Shown here piece by piece: positions 7,164 through 13,499 of a stretch of DNA of 13,885 nucleotides. The notes beneath the pieces are model-generated. The model saw only the letters and a program-made list of their open reading frames with translations, was not told the origin of the DNA and ran no database searches. The translations under genes were made by a program, and so were the position numbers. This stretch comes from Woeseia sp. (lineage in GTDB: Bacteria; Pseudomonadota; Gammaproteobacteria; Steroidobacterales; Woeseiaceae), in assembly GCA_018701055.1 (NCBI GenBank), contig JABIUH010000431.1, positions 1-13,885 on the forward strand. The letters run 5' to 3'. How positions within the stretch are numbered: position 1 is the stretch's first letter; every line of letters starts with the position of its first letter.

Positions 7164-7859
7164 TCAGGCGTTCGACTGAAGCCGCTCGGCACCGATCATG
7201 GAATCGCGGGTTACGAGTGCAGCAAGTTCGTCGATCGAGAGACCGTCCGTGCCCGCTGGTCGTTCCGGAATGACCAAGTAACGAACCTCCGCTGTGCTGT
7301 CCCAGACTCGTACTTCAACATCATCGTCTAGCGTGAGCCCAAATTTTTGCAGTACGCCACGAGGATCAATCACGGACTGCGCTCTATACGCGGTGTCCTT
7401 ATACCAAGCCGGCGGCAGGCCGAGTAGTGGCCAGGGATAACAAGAGCACAGTGTGCAAACGACAAGGTTATGCACCGCCGATGAATTTTCCACCGCGATC
7501 AAGTCGGTTCCTTGAACGCCGGTTAGATCGTCTTCCCGTGCGACGGCCCGTGCGTCGGCCAGCAATCGTTCACGATAGTCGGCATCAACCCAACTGCGTG
7601 CGATCACGCGCGCCCCGATATGTGGGCCTACTTTATTTTCATAAAAATCGACCACCGCGTCCATTGATGCCTGGTTGACCAGACCCTTTTTAGACAAGAC
7701 GGAGATCAGCGCTTTGGTGCGTACGCTGTAGTCCGATTGCGCGTAATCGGCGGCGTCGTGTGCGTGCGCGCTTCCAGCAACTGCGCCGACTGCGACTGTG
7801 CCGGCTGCAGCTGATGATTTATTGATGAATTCTCGACGGGAAATTTTATCGTCTGCCAT
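7164..7859 (-). CDS. nthA: Nitrile hydratase alpha subunit, cobalt type, with Tat signal peptide
   Basis: This is the catalytic subunit of nitrile hydratase (nitrile + water to amide). The metal-binding claw is VCTLCSCYPWPLLGLPPAWY (134-153), with C135, C138 and C140; Thr at 136 is typical of cobalt enzymes, where iron enzymes have Ser. The rest is canonical: VDFYENKVGPHIGARVIARSW (70-90), VRVWDSTAEVRYLVIPERPAGT (183-204), LVTRDSMIG (215-223). The N-terminus is not canonical. Residues 1-33 read as a twin-arginine signal: SRREFINK (7-14), an Ala/Gly/Val-rich hydrophobic stretch (16-30) and AHA (31-33) as a cleavage site. Ordinary alpha subunits begin near residue 40 of this protein. Export of the folded, cobalt-loaded enzyme to the periplasm is therefore inferred. 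ATG at 7859 is the only start that includes the Tat motif; no strong ribosome site is seen. Alpha is followed by beta (12-bp gap) and the accessory gene. Confidence 0.96.
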   Translation of the reverse strand: MADDKISRREFINKSSAAAGTVAVGAVAGSAHAHDAADYAQSDYSVRTKALISVLSKKGLVNQASMDAVVDFYENKVGPHIGARVIARSWVDADYRERLLADARAVAREDDLTGVQGTDLIAVENSSAVHNLVVCTLCSCYPWPLLGLPPAWYKDTAYRAQSVIDPRGVLQKFGLTLDDDVEVRVWDSTAEVRYLVIPERPAGTDGLSIDELAALVTRDSMIGAERLQSNA

Positions 7860-7886
7860 TTGAGTGGGTACCGAACAGAATCAATT

Positions 7887-7898
7887 GAATGATCATTC
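7887..7898. promoter_or_regulatory. 12-bp perfect palindrome, candidate operator of the nitrile hydratase operon
   Basis: GAATGATCATTC is a perfect inverted repeat 28 bp upstream of the nitrile hydratase alpha start, in the 63-bp gap after the hydrolase gene. Palindromes of this form (AATG-N-CATT cores) are common among TetR-family operators. The position suggests control of transcription starting in this gap, but no convincing -35/-10 pair is visible and no regulator gene lies in the window. Confidence 0.4.
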
Positions 7899-7922
7899 TA
7901 CGCCAATAGTTATCTGGATCAA

Positions 7923-8798
7923 TTAGGTACCCTGCATTTGTTCCTGTACCTGCATAGAGAGCCAGGTTGTGGTCTCCAGCAACTCGAATACGATATCGAA
8001 GTGATTGCGATTTTTGATTTCTTGAAGTGAGACCGGAATATTTTGCATTCTCAGTGTTTCCAATAATTCGTCTGACTGGCGTTTGAATTCAGCTGTTTCG
8101 TTGTCGCCGTAACATAAAATGACTGGGCATGGGTTACGTATTGGATGAAGGGCTGGACTATTGCGCAATGCTTCTTGAGCATCCATTTGTACAACATCAT
8201 TGACGTAAGTGAGCTGAATCGGCTGTAGATCATAGATACCACTTATCGCACAAACTCCCTTTATAGCGTCGTTGGGTAGATCGAATTCGGACCAATCCGT
8301 CTGCAGCATCATCATCGCAAGGTGCGCGCCGGCCGAACTGCCTGACAGATAAATTCTGTCGCGATCAAAACCAAATTTCGCAGCCTGCGTGTAGAGCCAG
8401 GCAATGGCGTGGCAAACTTCTTCTACAATGCCGCTGAGCGATTTTTGGGGTGCTAACGTGTAGTTCAGTGCGGCGAAATAGTGGCCGTTGCCTTGGAAGG
8501 TGTTTGCTGCAAAGCATGACTCATTTTTGCTGAGTGCCTGCCAGTAGCCGCCGTGGATGAAGATGTGTAGTGGTGCAGAAGCCGACTCGTCCGGCAAGAA
8601 CAAATCAAGTGTTTCTTCGTCGCTTACGCCATACCGAAGATCGATTTCGCAGCGATCAATGGCCAACGCGCTTTTTTTAGCTGCGTGACTCAGGCGTACA
8701 TACTCGTTAAGAAACAGATTGATGTCATCAACGCAGCTGCTAGGCGAGTATTCTCGATCGAGCTCTGTTTGATCGAAATTTGCGTAAATTTTCGTCAT
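7923..8798 (-). CDS. Alpha/beta hydrolase, arylformamidase (kynurenine formamidase)-like
   Basis: This is a 291-residue soluble serine hydrolase. The motif HGGYW (82-86) forms the oxyanion-hole loop and is typical of arylformamidases and related carboxylesterases. The nucleophile is S155 in SGSSAGAH (152-159). The likely acid is D232 in YGDNETAEF and the histidine is H266 in RNHFDIV. The N-terminus LDREYSPSSCVDD (13-25) is also seen in this hydrolase group. The substrate is unknown; relatives cleave N-formyl bonds (N-formylkynurenine) or esters. It lies directly upstream of the nitrile hydratase genes on the same strand, 63 bp away, so it could belong to the same transcript, although the gap contains a possible operator. 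It diverges from the 2-oxoglutarate oxygenase gene. No kynurenine-pathway gene is present nearby, which argues against a simple tryptophan-degradation role. There is no signal peptide. Confidence 0.88.
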   Translation of the reverse strand: MTKIYANFDQTELDREYSPSSCVDDINLFLNEYVRLSHAAKKSALAIDRCEIDLRYGVSDEETLDLFLPDESASAPLHIFIHGGYWQALSKNESCFAANTFQGNGHYFAALNYTLAPQKSLSGIVEEVCHAIAWLYTQAAKFGFDRDRIYLSGSSAGAHLAMMMLQTDWSEFDLPNDAIKGVCAISGIYDLQPIQLTYVNDVVQMDAQEALRNSPALHPIRNPCPVILCYGDNETAEFKRQSDELLETLRMQNIPVSLQEIKNRNHFDIVFELLETTTWLSMQVQEQMQGT

Positions 8799-8839
8799 CT
8801 ATTGTCCAGGTCAGGGATGCCAGCGTTGTCGTTCCGTAT

Positions 8840-8879
8840 TGGATAGAATACATGGATAGAGATCACATTTATGGATGAA
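8840..8879. repeat. Three direct TGGATRRA-type octamers in a divergent promoter region
   Basis: TGGATAGA occurs at 8840-8847 and again at 8853-8860, and the variant TGGATGAA at 8872-8879, within the 101-bp gap between the divergent hydrolase and oxygenase genes. A TAGAAT hexamer overlaps the first copy and could be a -10 element, but no good -35 accompanies it. The repeats could be regulator half-sites. The statistical support is small. Confidence 0.3.
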
Positions 8880-8899
8880 GGATTAACCAGCAGGTAATC

Positions 8900-9943
8900 A
8901 TGAGCGTTGCGAATAAGCCTGACATGCCGTCGCATGCAATCGACGCTGCCTCAGCTTGGGTCGGCCATGAAATGGCCGCGCGACCCAGTGAGTGGCTGGA
9001 AACGCTCACCCCTGACGATATCGAGGACTTAGAAAGTGCGTCTGCATACTTTCTGGAGCTGAACAGCGACCTAAAGGACATTGATCGGCATAACTTTCCG
9101 CTTCGACACTTCGACAATCATTTGGAGAGATTGCGCCACAAGTTGCTGCACGGAGTGGGAGTCGAAGTGCTACGCGGATTGGACGCAAGCAAATATTCTC
9201 GCGAGTTTCTCTCGGTAATCTTTTGTGGTGTTGGCGCATATATCGGCAGTGCTCGCTCACAAAACAGTGCGGGGGATTTGCTTGGGGTTGTGCGAAACAC
9301 TGGCGCAAATGCGGCCGATACGAATACCCGAATTTATCAGACATCCGCCCGGCAAACGTTCCACACAGATTCCGCCGACGTGGTCGGGTTGCTTTGCCTT
9401 CGTGCGGCAAAGAAAGGCGGGCTTTCGTTGCTGGTGAGTGCGACGACAATCTACAATCGTATGCGCAGGGATTGCCCGGAGCTACTCGCTCTTTTGTTCG
9501 ATCCGATCGCAACGGATCGACGTGGTGAAATACCGGAAGGTGCGAAACCGTACATGGAGATCCCGCCGCTTAGTTGGCACGCAGCGCAATTAACGGTTTT
9601 TTATCAACGTCAGTACATCGACAGCGCACAACGCTTTCAAGGGGCGATGAAATTGACGCGGGAGCATATTGCCGCACTCAATAAATTTGATCAGCTTGCC
9701 AATGATCCGGAATTGTATTTTTCGATGCAGTTGGAGCCTGGTGACATGCAGTTTGTCTACAACCACACACAACTGCACGATCGTACTGGTTTCGAAGACT
9801 GGACAGAGGAGGGTAAGCAACGTCTATTGCTGCGCTTGTGGCTGTCCGTCCCGGGAGATCGCCCGCTACCACCTTGTTTTCGCGAGCGCTATGGATCGAT
9901 TGAGATTGGCAATCGTGGTGGAATCATTACACGATCGACGTAG
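8900..9943 (+). CDS. TauD/TfdA-family Fe(II)/2-oxoglutarate-dependent oxygenase
   Basis: This is a 347-residue non-haem iron oxygenase that would couple 2-oxoglutarate decarboxylation to oxidation of an unknown substrate. The first two iron ligands are in FHTDSADVVGLLCLR (154-168), namely H155 and D157. The distal histidine is probably H293 in NHTQLHDRTGFEDW (288-301). The 2-oxoglutarate arginine is probably R312 in RLLLRLWLS (308-316), with R308 as the alternative. AKKGGLSLLVSATTIYN (170-186) and PGDMQFVYNH (280-289) are further family features. The length is usual for the group that also includes many fungal members. There is no signal peptide. ATG at 8900 has AGG five bases upstream. The gene diverges from the arylformamidase-like hydrolase and nitrile hydratase operon, so shared regulation is possible. 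Some TauD-like enzymes (the ScoE type) make isonitriles; nothing here shows that chemistry for this protein. Confidence 0.9.
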   Translation: MSVANKPDMPSHAIDAASAWVGHEMAARPSEWLETLTPDDIEDLESASAYFLELNSDLKDIDRHNFPLRHFDNHLERLRHKLLHGVGVEVLRGLDASKYSREFLSVIFCGVGAYIGSARSQNSAGDLLGVVRNTGANAADTNTRIYQTSARQTFHTDSADVVGLLCLRAAKKGGLSLLVSATTIYNRMRRDCPELLALLFDPIATDRRGEIPEGAKPYMEIPPLSWHAAQLTVFYQRQYIDSAQRFQGAMKLTREHIAALNKFDQLANDPELYFSMQLEPGDMQFVYNHTQLHDRTGFEDWTEEGKQRLLLRLWLSVPGDRPLPPCFRERYGSIEIGNRGGIITRST

Positions 9944-10342
9944 TGGTTATCGATTTGTGCAGTTCTTTTGCTAGGACGCTGACTGAAGCTAACTGATCGA
10001 TTTTAGCAATACCGACTACGAGCATCGTTCAGGCGGCACATTCATGTCGCCCGGCATGTCGATGCGCATGACCATGAAAAGACTGGCGGATGCGGAAATT
10101 CAGTAGTTCGTTTTCCATAAGGGAGGGCTGCTCGAATCTGCGCAGTTTCACCGCGATCGCGTGCGCTTTCTTCTCTCCTATTCTGGTTAGAGCCAAGGCA
10201 ATCGTCCAGATTGTGTGACATAGGCCAGATTTTCTGACATCTGGCTGGCGGTGTCGCTATTCCTGAGTAATCTTTAAACACAAGACGGCAGTCGCTAAAG
10301 ATGTCTGTTAGGCGCGATGCCACACTGTTTTGAGGAGTAGCA
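9944..10342. other. 399-bp intergenic region without a convincing gene
   Basis: This is the stretch between the oxygenase and bactofilin genes. The only notable structure is the tandem near-repeat at 10206-10240 and the 7-bp inverted repeat inside it. A short open frame on the plus strand (9993-10106, MSPGMSMRMTMKRL... from 10044) has no ribosome site. A 108-codon minus-strand frame (10042-10368) runs across the bactofilin ribosome site and has no recognisable domain. The bactofilin promoter is presumably in the right half. An ATTCCTGAGTAATCTTTAAA stretch at about 10259-10278 is AT-rich, but I cannot assign promoter boxes. Confidence 0.5.
10206..10240. repeat. Tandem 16-bp near-identical repeat with internal 7-bp inverted repeat
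   Basis: CCAGATTGTGTGACAT (10206-10221) and CCAGATTTTCTGACAT (10225-10240) match at 14 of 16 positions and are spaced 19 bp start to start, so nearly on the same helix face. The second copy overlaps a perfect 7-bp inverted repeat, GCCAGAT (10224-10230) and ATCTGGC (10239-10245), with an 8-base loop and no T tract on either side. It lies about 100 bp upstream of the bactofilin start and could be a regulator binding site. Confidence 0.5.
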
Positions 10343-10798
10343 ATGTTCAAGCGAGATAATGAAAGCAACGGAGCAAATGGGAAATCACCAGTCCGAATCG
10401 ATCAACAGTCGACCGTTCGCTCGAAAAATGTATCCATAATTGGTCCGAGGTTGGTCTTTCATGGCGAATTATCTGTTGACGAAGACTTGGTGATCGAAGG
10501 CACGATTGAGGGCACGATTGCTCACCACAAGAAGAACCTAACCATTGGTCAAAAAGGCCGCGTTACCGCAGACATTCACGCAAGCTCAGTTTTGGTCGAG
10601 GGCGAACTAAACGGCAATATTCATAGTGACGGACTGGTATCGCTTGCGAAAGGGTCAACCGTTACCGGTAACGTTGCTTGCGCTCGATTGGTGGTGGAAG
10701 ACGGCGCTCGATTCACTGGCAAAATTGATATGGCGGCATCAGCTCCGATTCAGATTGTGCCTGATGTCAATGAAGAGCCCGGCAAACTCACAGGTTGA
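10343..10798 (+). CDS. Bactofilin family polymer-forming protein
   Basis: This is a small cytoskeletal protein that polymerises without nucleotide into filaments, typically at the inner membrane, and takes part in cell shape, polarity or envelope assembly. It has 151 residues. A polar, disordered N-terminus (about 1-28) precedes the right-handed beta-helix core (about 30-133) with its short hydrophobic repeats: IIGPRLVFHGELSVDEDLVIEG, TIGQKGRVTADIHASSVLVEGELNGNI, LAKGSTVTGNVACARLVVEDGARFTGKID. The C-terminal tail is short. ATG at 10343 has a GAGGAG ribosome site five bases upstream, so the start is firm. No M23 peptidase gene, a frequent partner, is adjacent. The next gene begins about 60 bp downstream. 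Confidence 0.94.
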   Translation: MFKRDNESNGANGKSPVRIDQQSTVRSKNVSIIGPRLVFHGELSVDEDLVIEGTIEGTIAHHKKNLTIGQKGRVTADIHASSVLVEGELNGNIHSDGLVSLAKGSTVTGNVACARLVVEDGARFTGKIDMAASAPIQIVPDVNEEPGKLTG

Positions 10799-10813
10799 TT
10801 TGCTTTTTATTTT
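10782..10813 (+). terminator. Weak candidate terminator at the bactofilin stop
   Basis: A 5-bp stem GCAAA/TTTGC (10782-10786 with 10799-10803) is followed directly by a T-rich run (TTTTTATTTTG). It overlaps the stop codon. The stem is short and AT-rich, so only the T run makes it worth listing. Confidence 0.25.
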
Positions 10814-10857
10814 GTTGCATAAGATCGAGTCTGGATGGATTCTTGGTCGCTGATAGA

Positions 10858-11304
10858 ATGAAACGACGAATTGCGGTGCTTGCGTTTGCGATGTTGTTCG
10901 TCTCGCAAGGCGTGTTCGCTGATTCAGGATCTGCGCTAAGCGAGCAAATCGTCGGCGTCTGGCGAATGGATCCAAGGACACTGAATTCGTCTGCCGTATC
11001 TTCCTATCAGGAAGATGGGACAGTGACATTTAAATTGCTCCCTGATGGTCGCTTCAGTGTTATCGGTCGAATTTCAACGCGCATGGTTCTAAAAAATGAT
11101 CAGACATTCACTGATCCTGGTTGCGTTGGTGAAAAAGAATGTACGCAGGATGGGGCGACTGAAGGGTTAGGTGCCTTGTTTGGTAATACCATTTATGTCG
11201 ATTGGTTTGACGCCGGCTGGATAGACGATTTTTTCAAGGTCAACGGCAATGTCATGACCGGGGACGACGGCAACGGCCTGATTCGTCTCGTCAAAGAAGA
11301 GTGA
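10858..11304 (+). CDS. Putative exported small protein, lipocalin-like pattern, function unknown
   Basis: With ATG at 10858 the product has 148 residues and a clear Sec signal peptide: MKRRIAVLAFAMLFVSQGVFA, with cleavage expected after A21 (VFA). The mature part contains IVGVWRMDPR (31-40) and GTVTFKLLPDGRFSVIGR (54-71), an alternating beta-strand pattern like the 'GxW...f..dG.f...g' start of lipocalin-like or similar small beta-barrel domains. Two cysteines (C89, C95) could form a disulfide in the periplasm. The frame is open from a TTG at 10795, but that start would overlap the bactofilin stop and bury the signal peptide, so it is rejected. No strong ribosome site is visible. I recognise no named family. 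It follows the bactofilin on the same strand and may share its transcript. Confidence 0.7.
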   Translation: MKRRIAVLAFAMLFVSQGVFADSGSALSEQIVGVWRMDPRTLNSSAVSSYQEDGTVTFKLLPDGRFSVIGRISTRMVLKNDQTFTDPGCVGEKECTQDGATEGLGALFGNTIYVDWFDAGWIDDFFKVNGNVMTGDDGNGLIRLVKEE

Positions 11305-11695
11305 CCCATTGTAAATCACGTACGTAGTTTGTGTGCCGCTGCTGCGTTCCGTATTCGCAACCACGTCGCCGCTACAACTGATCGCGCACTCAGTAGTCGA
11401 GGTCGGCCCACTTCACGCCGCGGGACGCAGTCCAGCCTTTAGTCTAATTTCGCAGCGGCGGCCTCCATAATATTGCCCCACATGCCACAGGCATAGTGGG
11501 CTTGTGGTCGCTCGGAATTGACTAGCTGAGGGCCAAAAGCGCGACTTCACTCGAATTTGACCGGCATTTCGTGCCCGGGCAGAGCATTAGCCTGTCACCA
11601 GCACGCCGATTTATATATATTTGGACGGTCGATTCGGGTCTTACTTGCCGCGACCACCGCGGTAGTGCTCTGGCCAAACATTTATGAGGCTTGTC
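11305..11695. other. 391-bp intergenic region before the PLP enzyme gene
   Basis: No convincing gene is seen on either strand. It contains an imperfect hairpin (11475-11501). An AT-rich TTATATATAT box around 11610-11620, about 80 bp upstream of the next start, could be a -10 region without a recognisable -35. An 8-bp palindrome, ACCGCGGT, lies near 11656-11663. The promoter of the PLP enzyme gene is presumably here. Confidence 0.4.
11475..11501. other. Imperfect hairpin with two bulges
   Basis: GCCCCACATGCC and GGCATAGTGGGC flank a 3-base loop (ACA). They pair at 11 positions if one base is bulged on each side. No T tract follows, so it does not look like a standard terminator. It could be a structured leader element or a regulator site, or chance. 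Confidence 0.3.
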
Positions 11696-12958
11696 ATGGA
11701 TAAACGCGCGTTCTTAAAAAACATGGGCTTGATGGGCCTAGCGGTACCGCTCAGTTTTTCGCATCTTGCAGAGACCGTTGCCGCTGTTAGTGAATTAAAA
11801 CCTCATGACCTGGCGACTGATGAAGCGTTTTGGTTAAAGGTTCGGGCCGATTACGACATCAAGCCGGACTACATTAATCTTGAGAACGGCTACTACTGTT
11901 TCATGCCGAGGCAAACTCTAGAGCATCAAATTGAACACATGCGTAATGTTAATTACGAAGGTTCGTATTACATGCGCACTGTGCGCGTAGAGAACAAGAA
12001 GAAGGTTGCGAATAAGGTCGCAGAAATTGTTGGTTGTACAGCCGAAGAGGTTGCGATTACACGCAATGCGACCGAGTCTCTGGATTTGATCATCGGCGGC
12101 TTGCCCTGGGAGGCTGGCGACGAAGCAGTCATGGCCGAACAAGACTATGGCGCCATGCTCGAGCATTTTAGATATGTCGAACGTCGGTTTGGTGTGGTCA
12201 ATCGCTTTGTGTCGGTACCCAACCACCCTGCGAATGACGAAGAAATCGTCGATCTATACGCGGCCGCAATAACTGACAAAACTCGCTTACTGATGGTTTG
12301 TCACATGGTCAACATTACGGGTCAGATTTTGCCTATTCGGAAGATTGTGGATATGGCTCATTCGCGCGGTGTTGAGGTGATGGTGGATGGGGCACATGCG
12401 TTCTCACATATCGACTTTAAAATGGCGGATCTCGGCTGTGACTACTACGGTACTAGTCTGCACAAATGGCTGAGCGCGCCGTTAGGCTCAGGAATGTTGT
12501 ACGTCAAAAAGAACAAGATTGATGGTATCTGGCCGTTGTTGGCGGAGCGTGATTTGGAGCCAAATGATATGCGACGGCTGAATCATACGGGCACGCATCC
12601 GGTGCACGTAGACCTTGGTATTCTCAACGCTATCGAGTATCAAAATACGCTCGGACTGGCGAGAAAAGAGGCGCGCCTCCGGTTTTTACAACACTACTGG
12701 ACGAGTCGGGTGCGAGATGTCCCACGCGTTTTGGTGAATACACCTGCGGATACGTCACGTCATGCTGGTATCGGCAACGTCGGTATCGAGGGAATCGAAC
12801 CATCAGACTTAGCAAAGACCTTGATGGATAAGCACGCCATTTTTACCGTTGCAATCAACCGGCCCGGCGTTCGTGGACTGCGAATTACGCCAAATGTGTA
12901 TACAACGACCGACGAGTTAGATGTGTTCGTCGATGCAATTAAGAAACTAAGCGCGTAG
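11696..12958 (+). CDS. Class V PLP-dependent enzyme, isopenicillin-N epimerase/PvdN-like, Tat-like N-terminus
   Basis: This is a fold-type I PLP enzyme of the aminotransferase class V family, 420 residues long. The PLP phosphate region is TRNATESLD (122-130), the cofactor aspartate is D231 in DGAHAFSHIDF, and the Schiff-base lysine is K257 in GTSLHKW. R396 in GLRITPN is a likely substrate-carboxylate contact. The N-terminus MDKRAFLKNMGLMGLAVPLS looks like a Tat signal with Lys-Arg in place of Arg-Arg, followed by a hydrophobic stretch and a possible AETVAA cleavage region (25-30). Pseudomonas PvdN is a Tat-exported member of the same family that modifies pyoverdine in the periplasm. The substrate here is unknown and no siderophore genes are in the window. 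ATG at 11696 is preferred over 11684 because GAGG sits six bases before it. The gene is followed, 60 bp later, by the flavodoxin-fold gene. Confidence 0.92.
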   Translation: MDKRAFLKNMGLMGLAVPLSFSHLAETVAAVSELKPHDLATDEAFWLKVRADYDIKPDYINLENGYYCFMPRQTLEHQIEHMRNVNYEGSYYMRTVRVENKKKVANKVAEIVGCTAEEVAITRNATESLDLIIGGLPWEAGDEAVMAEQDYGAMLEHFRYVERRFGVVNRFVSVPNHPANDEEIVDLYAAAITDKTRLLMVCHMVNITGQILPIRKIVDMAHSRGVEVMVDGAHAFSHIDFKMADLGCDYYGTSLHKWLSAPLGSGMLYVKKNKIDGIWPLLAERDLEPNDMRRLNHTGTHPVHVDLGILNAIEYQNTLGLARKEARLRFLQHYWTSRVRDVPRVLVNTPADTSRHAGIGNVGIEGIEPSDLAKTLMDKHAIFTVAINRPGVRGLRITPNVYTTTDELDVFVDAIKKLSA

Positions 12959-13018
12959 CTCGTTGTGTCAAGTCGTCTACTCAAACTCTGCTGAAGTCGC
13001 GAAGCAGAGGTTCCCAGC

Positions 13019-13480
13019 GTGAATAGAATTCTATTTGTCAGTCATTGTCCGTCGGCCAACACCGAATCGCTGCGCAATGCAGCGCTTACGGGTATTGCAG
13101 GGTTGAATCTTGATGACGTGATGGTTGTCGCGAAGAGTCCGCTCGAAACAGATGCAAACGATGTTGAAAATTGCGATGGAATTCTACTTGGCACAACCGA
13201 AAATTTTGGTTACATGGCTGGGCTGATCAAAGATTTTTTTGAAAGAGTTTATTATCCATGCTTGGAATCGAAGCAGGGTTTGCCGGTTGCCCTGTACATT
13301 CGGGCGGGAGAGGACGGTCGAGGTACGCGGTCCAGCATCGAAAAGATTCTGACCGGATTACGATGGAAGCCAATCAGCGAGTCATTGATCTTGCGCGGAC
13401 CCTATAACGATGCATTTGAAGGACAGGTTGCTGAATTGGCAATGACAATGGCAGCGGGACTTGATGCCAACATTTTTTGA
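13019..13480 (+). CDS. Flavodoxin-fold protein (NADPH-dependent FMN reductase-like)
   Basis: This is a 153-residue soluble protein with the flavodoxin-like fold that binds FMN. The strand-loop ILFVSHCPSANTESL (4-18) has the Ser/Thr-Asn pattern of the FMN phosphate loop. CDGILLGTTENFGYMAGLIKDFFER (52-76) is the second family signature, where aromatic residues pack on the flavin. GLPVALYIRAGEDGRGT (87-103) forms the third cofactor-side loop. The redox partner and substrate are unknown. The start is GTG at 13019, with AGAGG eight bases upstream. It lies 60 bp after the PLP enzyme gene on the same strand and could be co-transcribed. It ends 19 bp from the converging yghU stop, and no hairpin terminator is visible between them. 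Confidence 0.88.
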   Translation: MNRILFVSHCPSANTESLRNAALTGIAGLNLDDVMVVAKSPLETDANDVENCDGILLGTTENFGYMAGLIKDFFERVYYPCLESKQGLPVALYIRAGEDGRGTRSSIEKILTGLRWKPISESLILRGPYNDAFEGQVAELAMTMAAGLDANIF

Positions 13481-13499
13481 GGAACGTAGGTCGTCGCAA

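Noticed and set aside
9006..9512. 168-codon minus-strand frame inside the oxygenase gene
   Set aside because: It is Arg/Cys/Pro-rich and antisense to a well-supported TauD-family gene; typical shadow frame.
9993..10106. Short plus-strand frame, DYEHRSGGTFMSPGMSMRMT-like, possibly the remnant of a lost gene
   Set aside because: There is no ribosome site or suitable start before an internal ATG that leaves only 20 codons, and I recognise no family; too little to call a pseudogene.
10042..10368. 108-codon minus-strand frame in the gap before bactofilin
   Set aside because: It starts inside the bactofilin gene, covers its ribosome site, and has no domain or signal features.
10795..10857. Upstream TTG start for the exported protein after bactofilin
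   Set aside because: It would place 21 extra residues before a clear Sec signal peptide and overlap the bactofilin stop.
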